From Ascarosepion bandense (lineage: Eukaryota > Mollusca > Cephalopoda > Sepiida > Sepiidae), in assembly GCA_037127315.1 (NCBI GenBank), contig JBBBDQ010000192.1:3163501-3227500 (forward strand): DNA of 64,000 bases, given 5' to 3'. The translations under genes and the position numbers were made by a program. Shown here piece by piece: positions 52,601 to 60,257 of this stretch (within the stretch, counting starts at the first letter, position 1; every line of letters starts with the position of its first letter). Under the pieces are notes generated by a model. It made no database searches, was not told the DNA's origin, and worked only from the letters and a program-made list of their open reading frames with translations.

Positions 52601-55600
52601 CAAGAGTATTTGTGCATAAGTGAATGCAAGGAATTCAACTGGAATTTGAACTCGGCTCCCCGATTTCTCGTTCCGAGCCAATATCCACTGCACCACAACG
52701 CACATCCGTGGTATGATAAACACACCAAAAAGTAGGTTTGCAACTTGCACCAATTTTTGAGCATTTAGTTTAAAAGATCGTCTAATATGAAGCACTTGAA
52801 AATCCTTGTTTTTCATATATTTAGATATGGAATTGCTTAATAAATTTATAATTTAAATCCAGAAAAGTTTAATCCATATTATTCAAATGAAATGAATACA
52901 ATATATCAAAAAGTAGCAATTAAAATGAAATTACTTCCCATCCCAACGCCAACCCTAACAGCTCAGATAAGATTCATTTTACCTCATTAATTGAAATACG
53001 TCAGTAATAACATTGCAAGATATTGTAAAACAGTTTTTTTTTTTTTTGTTTTTTTACCTGCCATCATTGAAATAAAAGCAAACAAGAATGAACTCTGCTC
53101 GGAACAAATTAAGGGATTATTTTAATATAAACTACCATTGTAATTTGAAGACTCTAAAATTCTACTGGCTATTAATAGTGGGACTTTAAGTTCCTATTTT
53201 ATATAATAATTGTAAAGCATAAATTTATAAGACATGACAAAAACGTGAATGTTGTTAGAGTAATAGCAATTTTTATTATTATATCATATCAAACTGTTCT
53301 ACATAAGAGCTCTTTGAAGCAAAGGAAGGCCTCATTTCATGGCATAAAACTTTTGTAATGATGTGCCTATGCCTTGCTTCAGTTCCATAGCCCAATTGGT
53401 AAGCTGCAGTTGTTAATTTTACTGGTCTTTTGACACTTTGTGAGTGTGAAGTCAAATCAGGTAACTCTAATTTTGTCCCACTCATTGAAGACTCTAGAAG
53501 TTCATAATCAGAAAATTCTTCTGTGAATCCAGGATCACAAACTCCATTTCGGGGCAGATTGATCAACTGAGACCAATGTGTTGCATCAAAATTTATCTTT
53601 AACCTCTTTCTGATTGGCTCTCCACTCCTGAAAAAATAAAATCAAAATTAAATATTAACCATGTCTTAATTTTTATAATGAAATTATGATAGTACTTTAA
53701 AATGAAACTAGGAATCTATGAAATCATTTTAATCAATACTGTGTAAGTTAATTACATAATGGCTAAAATTCTTTTAATAGCTTCTTCCCTCACTTCCAGT
53801 TCATCTGATTTCAGCATTGCATACAACATTTTCTGGTAGAGGACCAAAAGCATTATGCTAAATATTTTTGAATGCCATCTACTGAATTTCAGGTGGTAGT
53901 TCCTTAATTCTTTGAAAATATACAATTGCTGGTTATGAAATTTGTCACTTTTAATTTCAAACCAACTAACTGTATACACTCCAACAATAAATTGAATAAG
54001 GCTGTGTAGTTTGGAAAACATTTTTTAGGGTAAATGCCTAGAGTCCACAAACACATTAGTCTGGTGGTTAACGTCAACCATCTTGCTTGATTTAAGGGCC
54101 CAATTTTTCCATGCAGCATATCTAGGGTTGACTTTCCCTCGTGAAGTCTCTACTGCATACTTTAAAAGAAGTATCTGATCACTACTCAGATCAACTGTCT
54201 GCTTGATATTAGTCCTCTAGACAGCCAATATTCTAACTATGGGTGCAAATTTGACTTGGGGCAAATATGATAGTCATTTGCACACAATCTTCCAAGTGGA
54301 CCAATAAATGATGTTGGACTGCTTAAAAACTGCTCTGAATAGAAGCTCATTTTGATGTAAAGAGCAACCAATGGTGTGTAATTTTCTTTTTATCTCTTTT
54401 GCTAGAACTGTAACTAGCCCACATTCACAGCCAGTATTTGTATGGGTGTTATCCAGTAAGACAGCTTTAAGGGTATCAACACTGTTATATTCCTCCCAAA
54501 CACTAGCAACCTCTTTTGCTAGAAAGAACACCAGTTGCTCCAGTAGTAGTGATAACTCTATGAGTGAGGTATTTTCCACTTTCACAACCCATCTCCTTTG
54601 TAAATGTCAAATGGTGTTGTTCCCTTTGTTTTCTTTAATTTTATTTTCTTTCCATCTGCCTCTGCAATCTTTTTATATAACAATGTATCTTTGTCATGTC
54701 TTCCATCAACACCAATAAATAATTTTTTTCTGCTTTATCAATGTGTTTTTGATGGGCATTTTGTTTAGTTCTTTTTATTTGCATGGTCTATTTTAGATTT
54801 ATTCAAAATTATGTATTCAATATTAACACTTGGTTTGAGAAGGCCCATAGACTTTAAATCTAAAAGAAAAGCATTTGCAAGGCTTGCTCCTAAGTTTGAT
54901 GAAACATCACCTCTGATCAGTTCAGTAGCATACTGAGGAATTTTTAAAAAGCTGTAAACACCCTTGGAATGCCTGGCAGGCTTATACTCTTGTATTTCAT
55001 CACTAGGATGATAGGGAAAAAAATAAGATCCTGATAATAAGATGAGGAGGTAATAGGAAATGAATCAATTTGTTCTTGTTCTCCTTCCACTACACTCTTT
55101 TTGGGTTTCTGAATGGCAGTTTTATCAACAGGTCCAAGTTGGAAACTACCTTTTGGGTCCTATTTTGGCCCTTTGGTTTTGTTTTTTGTTTTTTTAAATA
55201 TTCTGTCTTCCACTGGTACCTGAAATATTAAATTTATGTTGAGAGAATACATCTAACCAATAGATATCTCAAAATATTATTCACATAGAATGAAAAATAG
55301 TACAAGTTGCTTTTCTAACTTGTTTTCATAAAATATAATTATAGAAATTATTTTAAATGAAAATATTTGATATTGAGATTTAAATTCATTTAAAAAAAAA
55401 AAAAAAAAAAGGAAAAAATATACAAAAATAACTTTACCTTATCTTTGAGAGGACAAGTACAGACAATGTGACTTGTTGGACAATTTTTTTTGCACTTCAC
55501 ATTTTTGTTTTCACAACTTAAAATTGGCAATTGACAGTAACAAGACAAAATGTCAAACAATGCATCCAGTTTTTTTGTCATAATTTTCTTTTGCACTGAA

Positions 55601-57194
55601 GAGAGACATCTATTTATCTGATGCGCTTTCTAGAAGCAGTTTTTTATTTTTATTTTTTTATTTTATTTACAATATACTTTTTGGTTAACAGAGGCAAATG
55701 GGGATTAACTGCCTTCCAAATATCAATTATATTCTTTGCCATTAATTTTGAAATAGCAAAGTTTAAGTTTGAACAAGTATTTTTCAGAAAATAACTACAC
55801 TGGATGACTTGTCAAAAAGTAGGTGGCTCTGTTTTATCTAATGAACAAGGTGGTCCTCCAAATTTTGTAGCAGTAACACTGCAAGTAAAAAGTATAGCTC
55901 GTTTTCCAACCATTTTTATAAAAATATCTGAAAAAAAATTGTATTCTGTTATAAGAAATTAAACAAATTGAATTATAAATTCCAAAGAGAAATTTAAAAA
56001 AGGGAAAAAATATAATAACAGATGAAATAAGTATGTATTTACTTACCTTATAAAATAAATGCAAATCACTTCTTACGCAATATAGTAGCATGCTTAAAAA
56101 CAAACTTGTGAATAAAAAAAAACGTCTTTAAAAATTAAATATCACAGTGAATATAAATTATTTCTTTCTTTATTTTCTAATAATTAAGTTTATTAAAAAA
56201 AAAAAAGGACTTGTTTTAAATCAGCTAAATAAACTTGAAATAAAGATCACGATTGGGAGTAAAATAAAAACATTTTATTAAAGCTACTTTCTATTATTTT
56301 TTTTTTTTTTTTTTTTTTTTATTTATTTATCTTTTTTTTTTTTTTTTCAAAACCCGGTGTTAATTTGACATAACTCATCTTTTCGATTAACACCAGGAGA
56401 AATTCAGAATATTTGAATATGTTACTATTTAAATGCAATTGGAAAATTTTTAGAGAAAACTATTTTGTGCACTTATCCTTTGTTAATTAGCAACTTTTTC
56501 TGGGTAGAGTTGTGGTTTCAAAATCAACCTACTCTACTCCCCAGACTCCCCCTTGAGTATGTGTAGGACACAGTTGAGCAGGAGACCAACAAAACTTCTT
56601 TAATACCAAAGATGAACATAACGAAAAGATCACGGCAGCATTCGCAAACTTAAGCAATGAGACCATCAAGAAGAGTTGCAGGAGATTTTGAAGTCGTTTG
56701 AAGACCAATGGCAATTTTATTGAATAAATTTACTCTTTAGTGTTTCAAGATATTTTTGTGTAATTTTGGTAAATATATCTGTTATAATAATATTATTATA
56801 CATAGGAGAGAGAGAGGGGTTGCGATGAATAAATTGTTGTCACAATTATATTCTTTTTTTTTTTTTTTTTTTTCCTCAATTGGAGTAGATAGACTACTGC
56901 CCGGTTAACACTCCACCCACGTCTATTGAACAAGTGAAGAGGCTCATTCCTTGTTTAGGATGTGGTTTCCGGCTTTCTCTTTTCCAATCTTTTCACTCCT
57001 ACGTAGACCCCTGCGCTTCAGTGGCGTTACCGCCTTGCTTGGGGTGATATGATAATATATATATTTTTTTTTTTTATCATATCACCCCAAGCAAGGCGGT
57101 AACGCCACTGAAGCGCAGGGGTCTACGTAGGAGCGAAAAGATTGGAAAAATTTTAATTATTCATATAATTCTTTGTCGGTTTAGTGTAGGTATG

Positions 57195-57229
<35 letters not shown>

Positions 57230-60217
57230 AAACATACCTACACTAAACTGACAAAGAATTATATGAATAATTAAAAAAAACTTTTCCAAATTACACACAA
57301 ACACACATGTGTGTTTGTGTGTAATTTGGAAAAGTTCTTTTTATTCATATAATTCTTTCAGTTTAGTGTAGGTATGTTAATTTTTTTTATTCAAAGTTTG
57401 AAGATTAAAGCTTATTAAATTTAAAATCAAAAAATTTACTTGAAAATAAATTGATGCATTTTTCAGATAATCTGTTTAAATTTCATTTGAAATAAAATAA
57501 AATTTAATCTTCAAAGATTTAATGAAAAATTCTTAAATCTTTTTACAATTTCTGTTATTGTTTTTGCTTTCTTACACAGAGACAGAAGGAAGTCCACAGA
57601 TAGTGAAATAATGAACAGAATCAGGTATGTAGTTTCTGAATGTTTGGTTTTGCATCAACCAAATTTTGTGCTTGTTTTATTTCTTTTAATTTCCTTTAGG
57701 GGACCAGGAAATAATTTGTTTGAATTGAAAGCACTTTATATGAATAAAACAGTAATTTTAATATAACTATGCATAGTCAACTTTACGCAACTAAAAAAAA
57801 AAATGTAAAAACTTCCCTAGCTAAACCATTTTAATTTAGTTGATTTATCTCGAGCCATATTCTTGCTAGATTATCTCCCCTTATTTCTCGGCATTATTTT
57901 CGGGGAGCCGAGTTTGAATCCAGTTGAATTCTTTGCGTTCATTTACGCACAAATACCTTTGGGAAAGATATTAATTCGTCTTTTCCCTCCAGTTATGGGT
58001 TAAATAAGACAGATTGGGTTCTATAGCCTTGGCTGGCAACCAGTCTACTGCAAAAAGTAATGGCAACCTACTGCAAATAATCTTCTGCTCTCTTTCAAGA
58101 CATGATCACCCAAGCACTTGACTGAATATAATCAACAGTTTTATGACCATTTCTATTTAACACTTTTTATAGCAGCGATAATGAAAATGATATTGGAACA
58201 CAATTAACTTAAATGTTTGATTCATACCACTGTTTTTTAATTTAATAACAGATGCTGTGATTTTTTTTTTTTTTTTTTTTTTTTTAAAGCTGCTGTTAAA
58301 CACATGCTTTTTATTTTTCAGTTCACATAGTTTACGTGCATCAGCTTTTTATGTCCGTGGTTTGCAAGCGTTCTTTCAGGCTGGCTACAGTGAAGCCAAG
58401 TAAGTAATGCTACAAGGTTTAATAATGTTATGCAAAATTAATCAAGACACTCAAGGAAACACGGGCCCCCTACTTTCCAATGTCCTTGTTCTTTCAGTCA
58501 CATTGTAATTCACTGTGATCTTCTTTGGATCTACAAAGTAAAATGCCTAAAAGTTGTCTTTGAAATCATTGTGTAAATTGTACACAGAAAAGTAGGTACC
58601 AGTGGATAAAGAGTAATTGCATGCAGATGAATTACAGAAGCAACAAAAGAAAAAATTGGAAAAGGTTTATTGGAAAGTCAAAGATTTAGGATTTTGACTT
58701 TTACATAAATGGAGAGCATTTATTCAAGATTTGACAATCACTTTTGTGACAGATCAATGCGTTCACTCAATTTTTAACAAAGTGTTGGAAACCTACCTGT
58801 TTAATTCCACAGTGCTGTCATTTCAAATGTCTACTTTGTCATTACCTATGTTCATAACATATACAAATTTATATAAAATGCATTCTTGGTGGAATTTCTT
58901 TGATGAATTCTTACCATTTTTAATAGTTTGAACTTTTTCCTCTCATTTTATTTTTGTTGCTTTTTATCACAATATTTTTCTATTCTTTAAGTAAGCAGCA
59001 GCAATAAAAATATGAAGAATAAGCTTCTGGCAAAATTTTGAATGACTTTTTTCTCTCTACACAGTGTATGCTGCTGTATTTAGTCTTTGACATGAAAAAC
59101 TGTAAAAGGATTGTTTCATTGTGAAAATTGGAAAATGTCTCTATTCTCTCCTTTATTTTAATATTCTATTACAGACGATATCTCAGAGAAACATTAAAAA
59201 TGGCCAACGCTGAGGATTTAAATCGACTCACATCTTGTTCACTTGTGTTATTGGGTCACATATTTTTGTCATTAGGAAATAGCAGGGTAAGTGAAATTTC
59301 TCTTTCCTGCTTTATTAACAACATCTTGTTTTATGAAATTTGGTGTTTAAATATTTCAGTTCTAACAGTTGGTGTTTTTACAACAACGTTCTCTAGGTTT
59401 GGTTGAGTTGAAGCTGTATTGATACTTTGTGGATTTAAAGACATGTCAAATAGAAAAGGTCTGCCAGGATACTATTATAACTGGCTACTGTAGGCCAACT
59501 CAAAAATAAAGAAATGAGAATTGGAACACATTTCTAATAACAATAATGATGAAAGAGCTTGAACTCAATTTTGAATAACCAGGTGGTGTGGGGAAAGCTG
59601 TTAACCTCATAGGCTATTTTCACTTTTCACGACTGAGAATCACTGGTGTATCTTTGTATTTATAATTGAGAAAAAATGATTCAGAATAGCTCCAGATATT
59701 ACTTCCATTGAGTAATCTTCAGTGGAGCTTATGATTGGACAGAAAATACTTATGATCTTTTATTTTTTTTTTATTATCTGTCAGAACTTATTTCATTCTT
59801 TTTCTTTTTCTTTTTTTTCTTTTGTTTCTTTTTTCTTTTTTTTTTTTTTCTTTTTTCTGTATTTGATTTCTTAACTTTGTGTTGAATGTCTTAAACTTTG
59901 AAGATTTCTCATGATTGCTCCTTAACTAGTTTAAATGTTTCTTAAACCCACTCCAATCATTCTATGATGTTAACACTTTAACTCCATTTTAGCTTTTGAA
60001 AATTTTTCTTTTTAGGAAGCAATGAATATGGTGACTCCAGCAATGCAGCTTGCTGGGAAAATCCCGGATGTTCATGTTCAGTTGTGGGCCTCCTCATTAC
60101 TAAAAGGTAATTTCTATTGGAGATCATTTAAACATCACTATCTTTAAGTAGAAATTTAGTTTTCACAATTTTTAATCAATGAAATTCACTCATATTAAAG
60201 CCATTACTACTTTAATT

Positions 60218-60257
<40 letters not shown>

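Noticed and set aside
54371..54718. A 115-residue plus-strand frame in intron 13
   Set aside because: It is the antisense shadow of the minus-strand transposon-like gene, whose motifs are recognisable and whose splice sites lie on the minus strand.
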